Part shown: positions 46,960-56,349 of the stretch, one piece after another
How positions within the stretch are numbered: the stretch's first letter is position 1
Layout of the letters: each line of letters opens with the position of its first letter
Origin: Phycisphaerae bacterium
GTDB taxonomy: Bacteria > Planctomycetota > Phycisphaerae > UBA1845 > JAFGLZ01
NCBI GenBank assembly: GCA_016927755.1
Contig: JAFGLZ010000241.1
Coordinates: forward strand, 62,001-126,000
DNA length: 64,000 nucleotides
Direction: 5' to 3'
Translations under genes and position numbers: made by a program
The notes under the pieces: generated by a model
Told to the model about the DNA's origin: nothing
Database searches by the model: none
The model's input: only the letters and a program-made list of their open reading frames with translations

Positions 46960-47165
46960 CGTGTCGGGTCCTTTCGCGTGGCGGACGTGTCGTCGAACAG
47001 CGGGTTGTCAGGATAGCATCCGGCGGGATTCCTGCACAGCGCGAGGCGGGCCGGGTTGTCGGAAGCCGATGGGCTTCGCGTTCATCGAAGGTGACGGTAC
47101 ACTATCGGTGGCAGTGCACGCCTCTGGGGGCGGTGATTCCAAGCGACAAGACATCGGAGACGCAG

Positions 47166-48182
47166 ATGAGCGGCGGGATGAAGCGGCGGGATTTCCTCAG
47201 GCAGATTGGCGGCGGCGCGGCGACGCTGGGTCTGGGTGTGTTGTCGGCGCGGGCCGGGGAGGTCGTGGCGGGACAGGTCGCGAGCGCCCCTGCCGGTCTG
47301 GGGGGATTGACGATCAAGGACCTGCCGCGCCGAATGCTCGGACGGACCGGCGTCGAGGTCCCGCCCCTGTCGATCGGGCTGGCGCCGATGGGGCATGCAT
47401 TCTTCACGTCCGAGCGGTACGAGCCGGTGGCAAACGCCGCCATCGACGCCGGCCTGACGTACCTCGACATCGCGCCGATGTACGACGTGTCCGAGGAGCG
47501 GCTGGGCCCCGTCATGGCCAAGCGCCGCAAAGAGGTCTTTCTGGTCGGCAAGACGCACGCCACGACTCGGGATGGCGCACTTCAAATGATCGAGCAGAGC
47601 CTCCGCAAGATGCGGACCGACCATTTGGACGTGTGTCACCTGCACAACGTCGGCCGGTTCAAGACCGAGCAGGTGTTGGGCAAGGGCGGCATGCTCGATG
47701 GGCTTCAGGCGGCCAAGGATCGCGGCCTGATCCGCTTCATCGGGGCCAGCGGCCACCAGAATGGGAATCAGTTTCTTCCCGTGCTCGAGACCGGGCAGAT
47801 CGACGTCCTGATGGTCGCGATGAACTTCGTCGATCGGTACATCTACAACTTCGAGGAGCGCGTCCTGCCTACCGCCCGCAAGCACCAGATGGGCATCGTG
47901 GCGATGAAGGTCCTCGGCGGCGTGACCGGCGGGTGGGGCGGCTATCGAAAGGCCAACCCGGGCCAGTTGATCGGCAAGCACCATTCGCTGGCGATCCGTT
48001 ACGCGATGGAGATTCCGGGGGTGGACACGCTCGTCGTCGGGATCAAGTCGGTGGAGGAGCTTCGCCTGGCCGTACGGGCCGTCAGGGACTACAAGCCGCT
48101 GACGGAGGAGGAGAAGACGATGCTCTCCAAGGAAGGCCGGGCCCTGGCCGCCAAGTGGGGGAACCACTTCGGTCCTGTGTAG
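47166..48182 (+). CDS. Tat-exported aldo/keto reductase
   Basis: MSGGMKRRDFLRQIGGGAATLGLGVLSARAG; GLTYLDIAPMYDVSEERLGPVM, HLDVCHLHNVG. Confidence 0.85.
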   Translation: MSGGMKRRDFLRQIGGGAATLGLGVLSARAGEVVAGQVASAPAGLGGLTIKDLPRRMLGRTGVEVPPLSIGLAPMGHAFFTSERYEPVANAAIDAGLTYLDIAPMYDVSEERLGPVMAKRRKEVFLVGKTHATTRDGALQMIEQSLRKMRTDHLDVCHLHNVGRFKTEQVLGKGGMLDGLQAAKDRGLIRFIGASGHQNGNQFLPVLETGQIDVLMVAMNFVDRYIYNFEERVLPTARKHQMGIVAMKVLGGVTGGWGGYRKANPGQLIGKHHSLAIRYAMEIPGVDTLVVGIKSVEELRLAVRAVRDYKPLTEEEKTMLSKEGRALAAKWGNHFGPV

Positions 48183-48276
48183 GAATGGTTCGGCGGAGTG
48201 GACAGCGAGTTCTATCACAGCTAGGTCTGGCTGGTGGTGGTGTGGGTCGTCTGGCGGCGGGAATCGTCAGCGATGC

Positions 48277-49407
48277 CTACGACGAGGTCGCTGGGCGATT
48301 GGCCATCACTTCGTCAAAGCATCGCCTGATACGTCCTGCAACTCTGGGCCAAGTGTAGAAGCCTGCCACGATCTCGTGGCCTCGATCGCCGAAGTCCTTG
48401 CAGCGCGCTGGGTCGGAAAGAAGGCTGAGCAGCGCCGCTGCAAGACCCTCGACATCGCCTGGATCGACGGAGAAGCCGACGTCTTGCGAGACGAGTTCGG
48501 GCACATGCCCGACCGGTGCTCCGACGATCGGCAGGCGATAGTGAAGCGCTTCAAGGTAGACATTGCCGGCGCAGTCGACCCTCGATGGCATGCAGAAGAC
48601 GCTCGCTCGCCTGTAGTAGTGGTCCAGCTCTGCCAACGGCACCGGGCCCATCGTCGTGCAGTTCGGAACTCTGATTCGGGGCCTGACGCCGACGATCGTC
48701 AGCTTGGCATCGGGCATCTGCCGCAAGACCACCTCAAAAGCTCGCTCGAGTTCTGGCCCCCCCTTGCCTTCCCACAGGTGTCTTGCCACGAATAGGATTT
48801 CCCTTGATGCATAGTCTTCCACACGTCGGGGAGGCGAGTTGCCGGTGACATTCGCGCCGGCGCCCACATGTTCGGCCTTTGAGGGCTGGAACCCATACAG
48901 CTCGATCAAGGATCGCTCGACGTGTTTCGAACAGACGAATACTCTGTCCGCTCTCTCGTAAGTCTGGGCCTCAAGCTCTAGCCACCTTCCGGAAGGAAGT
49001 CTACGTTTGTCGAAGTGTGCATAGTATGTATTGGCGAGTGCGGTGTTATCTGTGAATATGAAAAAAGGTTTGCCGGGAAGACTGGCGTCGAAGAGGGTCT
49101 GGGTCTGAAAGACGCCATCGTAAGGGTACTGCCTCAGTGCATCGGCCGCAGTACGGCTGAACTCTTGGTACATCTTCGTCGAGGCCAGCGATCTCCCAGC
49201 GAGCTCCTTCTTGCTTCGAAAGATGGTCGGCCCATACTCCGCTAGAGTCCAGGGCACGAGGGCCAGAGTAGTTCGTCGAAAGGAGAGGATCTCTAGGAGG
49301 TCGATGACGTCGAGTTGATGCTCCGGAAAGGCATCTCGCATTGCCTCGACTAGGATCGTGTTGACATGCGATAATGTACCCATCTGGACGAAGGCAAAAC
49401 GTCCCAT
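48277..49407 (-). CDS. GT4-type glycosyltransferase
   Basis: ILFVARHLWEGKGGPELERAFEVVLRQMPDAKLTIVG; VFCMPSRVDCAGNVYLEALHYRLPIVGAPVGHVPELV; start MGRFAFVQ at 49407. Confidence 0.85.
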   Translation of the reverse strand: MGRFAFVQMGTLSHVNTILVEAMRDAFPEHQLDVIDLLEILSFRRTTLALVPWTLAEYGPTIFRSKKELAGRSLASTKMYQEFSRTAADALRQYPYDGVFQTQTLFDASLPGKPFFIFTDNTALANTYYAHFDKRRLPSGRWLELEAQTYERADRVFVCSKHVERSLIELYGFQPSKAEHVGAGANVTGNSPPRRVEDYASREILFVARHLWEGKGGPELERAFEVVLRQMPDAKLTIVGVRPRIRVPNCTTMGPVPLAELDHYYRRASVFCMPSRVDCAGNVYLEALHYRLPIVGAPVGHVPELVSQDVGFSVDPGDVEGLAAALLSLLSDPARCKDFGDRGHEIVAGFYTWPRVAGRIRRCFDEVMANRPATSS

Positions 49408-49513
49408 CCGTGCCTCCCTTGGCGCAGCTTCGCTCTGATCGAGCGTTCTCGAACCCCTTGAGGTTATCAGGCCCCTCGCGGACAGGCAAGAGGGGTGCAT
49501 CCCGAGAGGGTAC

Positions 49514-49534
49514 CCCGGCAGCCAGGCTGCCGGG
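49514..49534. other. Perfect 9-bp GC hairpin in a divergent intergenic region
   Basis: CCCGGCAGC-CAG-GCTGCCGGG followed by CCTTTC. Confidence 0.5.
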
Positions 49535-49678
49535 CCTTTCGTGGTCCACGGGAAGTTGACCTGAACAATGACCTCGAATTAGCATGCTTCCTGACGAGTG
49601 GGCTGCGGGCTGGGGAAGGTTCGTTGGGAGGATGAGATCGTGCTCCGTGTTGCTCCGCATTGCGGCGAAACGAACACG

Positions 49679-50941
49679 ATGACGCGGCGGCGTTTCCTGA
49701 GCGCCACTGGGACGGTGGCGTGCTTGGCCTCGACGGGGCGAGCCGGCACCAGCGCCGCCCTATCGACCGACGTTCGCGGCGCCAATGACCGGATCGGCGT
49801 CGGCCTCATCGGCTGCGGTGGGCGGGGCAACTCGCTGATGGCGAGCCTATTGAAGCTCCAGCAAACCGGCACGCCGGTCGAGATCGTCGCCGTGTGCGAC
49901 GTCTACCGACCCCGGCTGGACAAGGCCGCCAAGCAGTACAACGCAAAGTCTTACATGCGACATCAGGATCTGCTCGTTGATAAGCGGGTGGATGCCGTCT
50001 GCATCGCCACGCCGGACCACCATCATGCCCCGCAACTGCTCGATGCCGCCGAGGCCGGCAAGGATGCCTATTGCGAGAAGCCGCTGAGCCACTGGAGCCA
50101 GTTCGACCTGACCAAGCGCGCGGTCCAAGCCGTTAGGAAACGCGAGCGGATCGTCCAGGTCGGCACGCAATGCATGTCGGATTCCGCGTGGCATCAGGCA
50201 GCCGAACGGGTCAAAGCCGGCGACATCGGCAAGCCCATCCATGCCGAATGCGGGTATTTCCGTGTGGGTGACTGGGGTGAGCGGGGCATGCCCATCGACG
50301 ACGCCAACGCACGTCCCGGCAAGGACCTGCTCTGGGACGTGTTCCTGGGCGACCGCCCGAAGCGTCCCTTCGACGTCAGCCGCTTCTTCCGATGGCGGAT
50401 GTACGAGGACTACTCAGGAGGTCCCGTGACGGACCTGTATCCGCACGTCCTGACCCCCGTGGTCAACGTTTTGGGCGTCGGTATGCCGGGTGTCGCTGTC
50501 GCCACGGGCGGCAAGTTTCGCTATCAGGAGCGCGAGGTCCCCGATACGTTCAACATGATCTTGGACTATCCTGAGCAGCTCAGCATTGCGGTCCTGGGAA
50601 CGCAAGGAAACGACTATCCACCGAACGAGAAGCGCCGCGACGGCTTGCCCACGCCCGTCTTCAGGGGGTGGGAGGGCACGGTCGCGATCGAGGGCGGCGA
50701 GCTCGTCATTCTGCCCAACTCGGGCAGCAAGAAGTCCGCCAAACGCGTGCCCATTCAGCACGGGTCGAGCCAGGAGCGCTACTGGACGAACTTCCTGGAG
50801 TGTTGCCGAACGCGCCGCCGGCCCTGGGGGCACCTGGAATTGGCTTACCGCGTCCAGACGGCCCTGCAGATGGCGATGCTCGCGTTCCGCAACGGCAGGA
50901 CGGCGCGATTCGACGCGGCCAACGAGCGCATTGTCCTCTGA
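49679..50941 (+). CDS. Gfo/Idh/MocA family oxidoreductase with Tat signal
   Basis: MTRRRFLSATGTVACLASTGRAGTSAA; VGLIGCGGRGNSLM, CIATPDHHHAPQLLDAAEAGKDAYCEKPLSH. Confidence 0.92.
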   Translation: MTRRRFLSATGTVACLASTGRAGTSAALSTDVRGANDRIGVGLIGCGGRGNSLMASLLKLQQTGTPVEIVAVCDVYRPRLDKAAKQYNAKSYMRHQDLLVDKRVDAVCIATPDHHHAPQLLDAAEAGKDAYCEKPLSHWSQFDLTKRAVQAVRKRERIVQVGTQCMSDSAWHQAAERVKAGDIGKPIHAECGYFRVGDWGERGMPIDDANARPGKDLLWDVFLGDRPKRPFDVSRFFRWRMYEDYSGGPVTDLYPHVLTPVVNVLGVGMPGVAVATGGKFRYQEREVPDTFNMILDYPEQLSIAVLGTQGNDYPPNEKRRDGLPTPVFRGWEGTVAIEGGELVILPNSGSKKSAKRVPIQHGSSQERYWTNFLECCRTRRRPWGHLELAYRVQTALQMAMLAFRNGRTARFDAANERIVL

Positions 50942-51043
50942 AGCAGCGGGCCCTGGCTACTGATGGTGGGCCAGGGCCCTTGAGTGCTTCCTCGGACAAG
51001 CGGCCACGACACCTGCAAGTACGACAGCTTGGAGCCGAAGGTG

Positions 51044-53230
51044 ATGCGACGGAAGTGCAAGACAGGGATCATCGTGGCTTTGCTGACGTCTGTGGCGGTC
51101 GCGGAGACTCCGCCGCCCAATGCCGCCTTCTATGTCGCCCCCCACGGTAACGACGCCTGGTCCGGCAAGCTGCCGGCGCCCAGCGTCGACAAGACCAACG
51201 GCCCGTTCGCTACGCTCGCGCGGGCCCGAGACGCGATCCGGCCGCTGCTCCCCGAAATGAAGACCGACCTGATCGTCATGCTGCGGGGTGGGGCGTACTA
51301 CGTCGAGCAGACCGTCGTCTTCGGGCCGGAGGACTCAGGCCGCAACGGCAAGAAGGTCGTGTACACGAACTTCCCCGGAGAGCAGCCCCGTCTCATCGGC
51401 GGCAGGGCGATCACGGGTTGGCAGAAGCACGACGACAACGTGTATCGCGTCAAGCTCGACCCTGCCTGGAAGTTCCACCAACTCTTTGCCGGCGGCGTCA
51501 GGCAAACCAGCGCCCGTCACCCCGACGAGGGCTACCTCCGCGTGGCCCAGGGCGTCAAGGAGCACCCGAAGTCGCAGTTCGTCTACAAGAAGGGCGATCT
51601 CCCGGAGTGGAAGGACTGGCGCGGCGCGCAGGTCTACCTGTGGGCCGGTCACGATTGGTTCAGCAACGTCCTGCCGATCAAACAGGTCGACGCCAAGACC
51701 TGCACGATCTCCCTGGCCGTCCCGGCGCTGCAGGACGTCGTCAAGAACGAGGATCGCCGGTACTTCGTCCAGGGCGTCCGCGAGGCCCTGGACCGCGCGG
51801 GAGAGTTCTGGCGCGATCCGGAGACGGGCGACCTTTTCTTCTGGCCCGGTAAGTTACCCATCGAGTCCCTGGGCGTGGTCGCCCCGACCGTCACTCGGAT
51901 CCTCGCCGTCGTCGGGCCCAAGTGCGAAACGCCCGTGCACGACCTCGTGTTCCGCGGGCTCGACTTGGCGATCTCCAAGTTCGGCGACACCTTCGTCGAG
52001 ACTCAGGGCACCCACGGCCAGACCCCGTGGAACGAGCCGGCCAACAAGGAAGCCGCCGTCTATCTCGAGCACGCCGAGCGCTGCGCGGTCGAGTTCTGTG
52101 AGATCAGCAACGCCGGCTACAGCGGCATCAGTCTCGTCTGGCTCGGACGGCAGAATCGCATCTACGGCAACCACCTCCGTGACTGCGGCTTCCACGGCGT
52201 ATTGCTCAGCGGCTATCGCGCCGAGTTCGGCACCAAGATGGACCTGAACCGGGACAACGAAGTCTCCAACAACTGGATCCATCACTGCGGACGGTTGGTC
52301 GGCCAGGGCTCCGGCATCTTCGTCTGGGCCAGCGGGCACAACAAGCTCGAGCACAATCTGATCCACAACAGCCCGCGATACGGAATCTGCGTCAAGGGCC
52401 AGCGGTGGGGCGGCGAGTTCCCCAAGGCCATCGGCGCCGAGGCCATCAACTGGGACAACCACTGGGACTTCCTGCACTCCCGCGAGAATCTCATCGCGCA
52501 CAATGACGTCCACCACGTGAGCGAGGACTCCGAGGACAACGGATTCATCTCCTTCTGGGGCGTCGGCAAGGGCAACGTGGTGGACCACAACCTGATTCAC
52601 GACAGCCATCGAACGCTCGGCGGGCTGGGCATGGCCGTGTATCTCGACGACGCCGCCGACTACCTGACCGTGACCAACAACGTCATATACGGCATCGAGG
52701 GCGGATCGGTCCTGAGGCTGATCTTCGCCAAGGGCGTCCAGAATCGGATCGAGAACAACGTGCTGATCGGCGGGAAGCGAACCACATCCGGCATCGCTTC
52801 ATTCTTCATGGCCGGCGAGCGCGTGGACCATCACGTCTACCGCCGGAACATCATCTGTCTTCCCAACGGGGCGCCCGTCTACGAGTTCATGAACTGGACC
52901 GCCAATCGCGTTATTGAGTCGGACGACAACGTCTTCAACGTGCCCAACGGCAAGGTCCAGATGAAGGGCGCCCCACAGGGGGATACGTGGGAGCGGTGGA
53001 AGTCGCAGAACGGCGCCAAGCCGTTCGACGCCCACTCGATCTGTGGCGATCCGCTCTTCGTGGACGCGGCCAAGCACGATTACGGCTTGAAGCCGGAATC
53101 ACCGGCCCTCAAGCTGGGCATCAAATCGATAGACACCGCCGGCATCGGCCTGAGACCCGATTTCCCGAAGCGCTTCGGGGCGGAAGCAATCACGACCCGG
53201 CCGTCAACCAGGAAGACCGATGAACGTTGA
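51044..53230 (+). CDS. Secreted right-handed parallel beta-helix protein (GH141/PL-like candidate)
   Basis: Signal-like N-terminus; AAFYVAPHGNDAWSGKLPAP...GPFATLARARDAIR; beta-helix rungs (CEISNAGYSGISLVWLGRQNRIYGNHLRDCGFHGVLLSG). Confidence 0.78.
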   Translation: MRRKCKTGIIVALLTSVAVAETPPPNAAFYVAPHGNDAWSGKLPAPSVDKTNGPFATLARARDAIRPLLPEMKTDLIVMLRGGAYYVEQTVVFGPEDSGRNGKKVVYTNFPGEQPRLIGGRAITGWQKHDDNVYRVKLDPAWKFHQLFAGGVRQTSARHPDEGYLRVAQGVKEHPKSQFVYKKGDLPEWKDWRGAQVYLWAGHDWFSNVLPIKQVDAKTCTISLAVPALQDVVKNEDRRYFVQGVREALDRAGEFWRDPETGDLFFWPGKLPIESLGVVAPTVTRILAVVGPKCETPVHDLVFRGLDLAISKFGDTFVETQGTHGQTPWNEPANKEAAVYLEHAERCAVEFCEISNAGYSGISLVWLGRQNRIYGNHLRDCGFHGVLLSGYRAEFGTKMDLNRDNEVSNNWIHHCGRLVGQGSGIFVWASGHNKLEHNLIHNSPRYGICVKGQRWGGEFPKAIGAEAINWDNHWDFLHSRENLIAHNDVHHVSEDSEDNGFISFWGVGKGNVVDHNLIHDSHRTLGGLGMAVYLDDAADYLTVTNNVIYGIEGGSVLRLIFAKGVQNRIENNVLIGGKRTTSGIASFFMAGERVDHHVYRRNIICLPNGAPVYEFMNWTANRVIESDDNVFNVPNGKVQMKGAPQGDTWERWKSQNGAKPFDAHSICGDPLFVDAAKHDYGLKPESPALKLGIKSIDTAGIGLRPDFPKRFGAEAITTRPSTRKTDER

Positions 53231-54575
53231 TCCGAACATCACACCGGAGAGTCTGACCGAATCTCTCGAGCGCGTCGTTGGCCTCGCCGCCGCCAAGATC
53301 CGCGACCTCGATGCCGCGTGGGATCCCGGCAAAGGCGCGCCCGTGTTCACCGTCGGGGGCAAGTACACCGCTCGCGGCTGGACCGAGTGGACCCAGGGCT
53401 TCCAGTTCGGGATGCCGCTGCTCGTGTTCGACGCGGCCGACGACAAGGCCTTGCTCGAATTGGGCCGGCAGCGGACGATGGAGCGAATGGCCCCGCACGT
53501 GACCCACCGGGGCGTCCACGACCACGGCTTCAACAACGTTTCGACCTACGGCGCTCTGAGACGCTTGATGAAGGCCGGCCGCATCCCGCATGACGACTGG
53601 GAACTGACCACCTACGAGATGGCGCTCAAGTGCTCGGCCGCTGTTCAGGCCATGCGTTGGTCCAGCACGGCGTACGGGCACGGTTACGTCTGCTCCTTCA
53701 ACGGGCCGCACTCGCTGTTCTCCGACACGTTACGCTCGATGCGCGTTCTGTCGATTGGCCATGAGCTCGGTCACGTGCTGCAGTCCGAGCATGACGAGCG
53801 GATATCCCTGCTGGACCGCCTGATCCAGCACACGCGAACGACGGCGCGGTTCAACGTCTACTACGGCGAGGGCCGAGACGCGTACGACCGCCCGGGGCGG
53901 GTCGTGCACGAGTCGATCTTCAACATGAACGACGGACAGTATCGGTGCCCGTCGTCGCAGCAGGGGTTTAGCCCGTTCTCGACGTGGACTCGGGGTCACG
54001 CCTGGATTGTGTGCGGGGCCGCCGAGCAACTCGAATGGATCGCCGGTCGCCCGGAAGCGGAGTTCGAGCCCTTCGGCGGGAAGGCGGACGTCTTGCAGGT
54101 TCTCGAGCGGATGGCCCGCGCGACGGCCGACTTCTGCATCGATGGCCTAACCTCCTCCGACGGGATCACCTACTGGGACGACGGCGCGCCGGGCCTGGCG
54201 AGCATGCCGGATTGGCGCGACCGACGGGCCGAGCCCTTCAACGATCACGAGCCCGTCGACGCCAGCGCCTCGGCGATCGCCGCGCAGGGCCTGATCATCC
54301 TGGGGCGGTATCTCAAGGACGACCACTACACCAAAGCCGGGTTGACCGTCGTCAGGACGTTATGCAACGAGCCGTATCTTTCCACGGACGCTTCGCATCA
54401 GGGGCTGTTGCTCCATTCGGTCTATCACCGCCCCAACGGGTGGGATCACGTGCCGACAGGGCGGTCGGTGCCGTGCGGCGAGTCGTCGATGTGGGGCGAC
54501 TATCATCTGCTCGAGCTGGCGGTTCAGGTCCTCCGAATGTGCCGACGGGAGGCGCCATATCGTTTCTTCGGATAG
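53220..54575 (+). CDS. GH88-like unsaturated glucuronyl hydrolase family protein
   Basis: 451 aa; FQFGMPLLVFDAADDKALLELGR, FSPFSTWTRGHAWIVCGAAEQLEW, DGAPGLASMPDWRDRRAEPFNDHEPVDASASAIAAQGLI. Confidence 0.72.
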   Translation: MNVDPNITPESLTESLERVVGLAAAKIRDLDAAWDPGKGAPVFTVGGKYTARGWTEWTQGFQFGMPLLVFDAADDKALLELGRQRTMERMAPHVTHRGVHDHGFNNVSTYGALRRLMKAGRIPHDDWELTTYEMALKCSAAVQAMRWSSTAYGHGYVCSFNGPHSLFSDTLRSMRVLSIGHELGHVLQSEHDERISLLDRLIQHTRTTARFNVYYGEGRDAYDRPGRVVHESIFNMNDGQYRCPSSQQGFSPFSTWTRGHAWIVCGAAEQLEWIAGRPEAEFEPFGGKADVLQVLERMARATADFCIDGLTSSDGITYWDDGAPGLASMPDWRDRRAEPFNDHEPVDASASAIAAQGLIILGRYLKDDHYTKAGLTVVRTLCNEPYLSTDASHQGLLLHSVYHRPNGWDHVPTGRSVPCGESSMWGDYHLLELAVQVLRMCRREAPYRFFG

Positions 54576-54587
54576 AGGAGGACGGAC

Positions 54588-55040
54588 ATGCGGATCGCCG
54601 ACCTCAGCGCCATGCAAGGACGTCGGTACCCGGCGCGTCGATGGACGAGAAGCTTCGTGGGCCCGGGGCTGCCCATCGAGGCCAAGGGCTTCAGCATGGG
54701 CTATGTCGTGCTCGAGCCTAAGGGCGGGCAGGTGCCGTGGCACGATCACGAGCAGGAGGAGGTCTATGTCCTGCTCGAGGGCACCTTCGAGTTCTGCCTC
54801 GGCACCGAGCGCCGAATCCTCAGCGCGCCCCAAGCCGTGTACGTGACGTCGGGTGAGTTCCACCAGTTGACCAACATCGGCGACGAGCCGGCAACGATGA
54901 TCTACTGCTACGCGCCGGTAGGCGAGGTCGCTCACTGGCGCCAGGAGCTGTCGGGCGCGCTCCCCAAGGCGGGCCAAGACGCGCCGCCGCTGCCGGTGGG
55001 CGCGTGGCCGCAATGTACCGAGAAGCCGGCGGACGCTTAG
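54588..55040 (+). CDS. Cupin-domain protein (KdgF-like candidate)
   Basis: 150 aa; WHDHEQEEVYVLLEGTFEFCLGTERRILSAPQAVYVTSGEFHQLTN. Confidence 0.85.
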   Translation: MRIADLSAMQGRRYPARRWTRSFVGPGLPIEAKGFSMGYVVLEPKGGQVPWHDHEQEEVYVLLEGTFEFCLGTERRILSAPQAVYVTSGEFHQLTNIGDEPATMIYCYAPVGEVAHWRQELSGALPKAGQDAPPLPVGAWPQCTEKPADA

Positions 55041-55073
55041 CACGCACCTGAAGGCGAGCCGAAGGAGTCGACC

Positions 55074-56219
55074 ATGAGCACGCGCGTTGGCGTCATCATG
55101 AACGGGGTGACCGGTCGGATGGGGACCAACCAGCATCTCATCCGCTCGATCTGCGCGATCCGAGACCACGGCGGAGTGGTCGCTACCGGCCATCGGATCG
55201 TGCCCGAGCCGATGCTCGTCGGACGCAGCGGCGACCGGCTCAAGGCTCTCGCCGCGCACACTCGCGTCGAGAAGTGGTCGACCGACGTCGAGGCGGCTCT
55301 CGGCGATCCGGACTACCCCATCTACTTCGACGCCCAGACCACTGCTCAGAGATACCTGGCGGTCAGGGCGGCTATCGCCGCGGGAAAGCACATCTACTGC
55401 GAGAAGCCGGTCGCCCAGTCGTCGGCCGAGGGGGTGGAACTGCACCGACTGGCGAGCGAGGCGGGCGTCAAGAGCGGCGTCGTTCAGAACATGCTTTGGT
55501 TGCCGGGCCTGGTCAAGCTGAAGCGCCTGATCGACGACGGTTTCTTCGGGAAGATCCTCTCGGTCCGCGGCGAGTTCGGCTACTGGGTCTTTTCGGGTCA
55601 CAACGTCTCCGCCCAGCGCCCGAGCTGGAACTATCGCAAGGAAGACGGCGGCGGAATCATCCTCGACATGTTCTGCCATTTCAGCTACGTGCTCGAGAAC
55701 CTTTTCGGCGAGGTCGAGGCCGTCTCCTGCTTCGCCACGACCCACGTCCCCGAACGAATCGCCGAGTCGAATCGCCCCTACATGGCCACCGCGGAAGACG
55801 CCGCCTACGCCCTGTTCGAGCTGGAGGGCGGCATCGTCGCCCAGATCAACGCATCGTGGTGTACGCGCGTCCGGCGTGACGATCTCCTCACCCTCCACGT
55901 CGACGGCACGCAGGGCTCGGCCGTAGCGGGCCTGAGACGCTGCTGGGCCCAGCACGCCGGCGTGACGCCGAGGGTCGTGTGGAACCCCGATATCGAGAGC
56001 CCCCTGGACTACTTCGACGATTGGCAGGAAGTCCCCGGCACGCAGGACTATGACAACGCTTTCAGGGTCCAGTGGGAGCTGTTCCTCAGGCACGTCGTGC
56101 TCGACGAGCCGTTCCCCTGGACGCTCCTCCAGGGGGCGAAGAACGTCTTGCTCGCCGAGAAGGCCGCCGAGTCCTGGGAACAACGCGCGACCGTCGAGGT
56201 GCCCGATCTGGCCTCATAG
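55074..56219 (+). CDS. Gfo/Idh/MocA family oxidoreductase (no Tat signal)
   Basis: 381 aa; IAAGKHIYCEKPVAQSSAEGVELHRLASEAGVKSGVVQNMLWLPGL. Confidence 0.88.
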   Translation: MSTRVGVIMNGVTGRMGTNQHLIRSICAIRDHGGVVATGHRIVPEPMLVGRSGDRLKALAAHTRVEKWSTDVEAALGDPDYPIYFDAQTTAQRYLAVRAAIAAGKHIYCEKPVAQSSAEGVELHRLASEAGVKSGVVQNMLWLPGLVKLKRLIDDGFFGKILSVRGEFGYWVFSGHNVSAQRPSWNYRKEDGGGIILDMFCHFSYVLENLFGEVEAVSCFATTHVPERIAESNRPYMATAEDAAYALFELEGGIVAQINASWCTRVRRDDLLTLHVDGTQGSAVAGLRRCWAQHAGVTPRVVWNPDIESPLDYFDDWQEVPGTQDYDNAFRVQWELFLRHVVLDEPFPWTLLQGAKNVLLAEKAAESWEQRATVEVPDLAS

Positions 56220-56349
56220 GGGGCTACAACTTCTGCGCGGGCGCCGACGGCACACCCCGTCCGGCCTACTACCTCCTTCCGCTCCGCGCGTCGACCACGA
56301 CATCCTCGGCTCGATAGGCTAGATTACCTCCCAGGGATGAGGAGGAATC

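Noticed and set aside
54360-56183. 607-aa antisense ORF spanning the GH88-like, cupin and Gfo/Idh genes
   Set aside because: Crosses several well-supported sense genes; no recognisable domain
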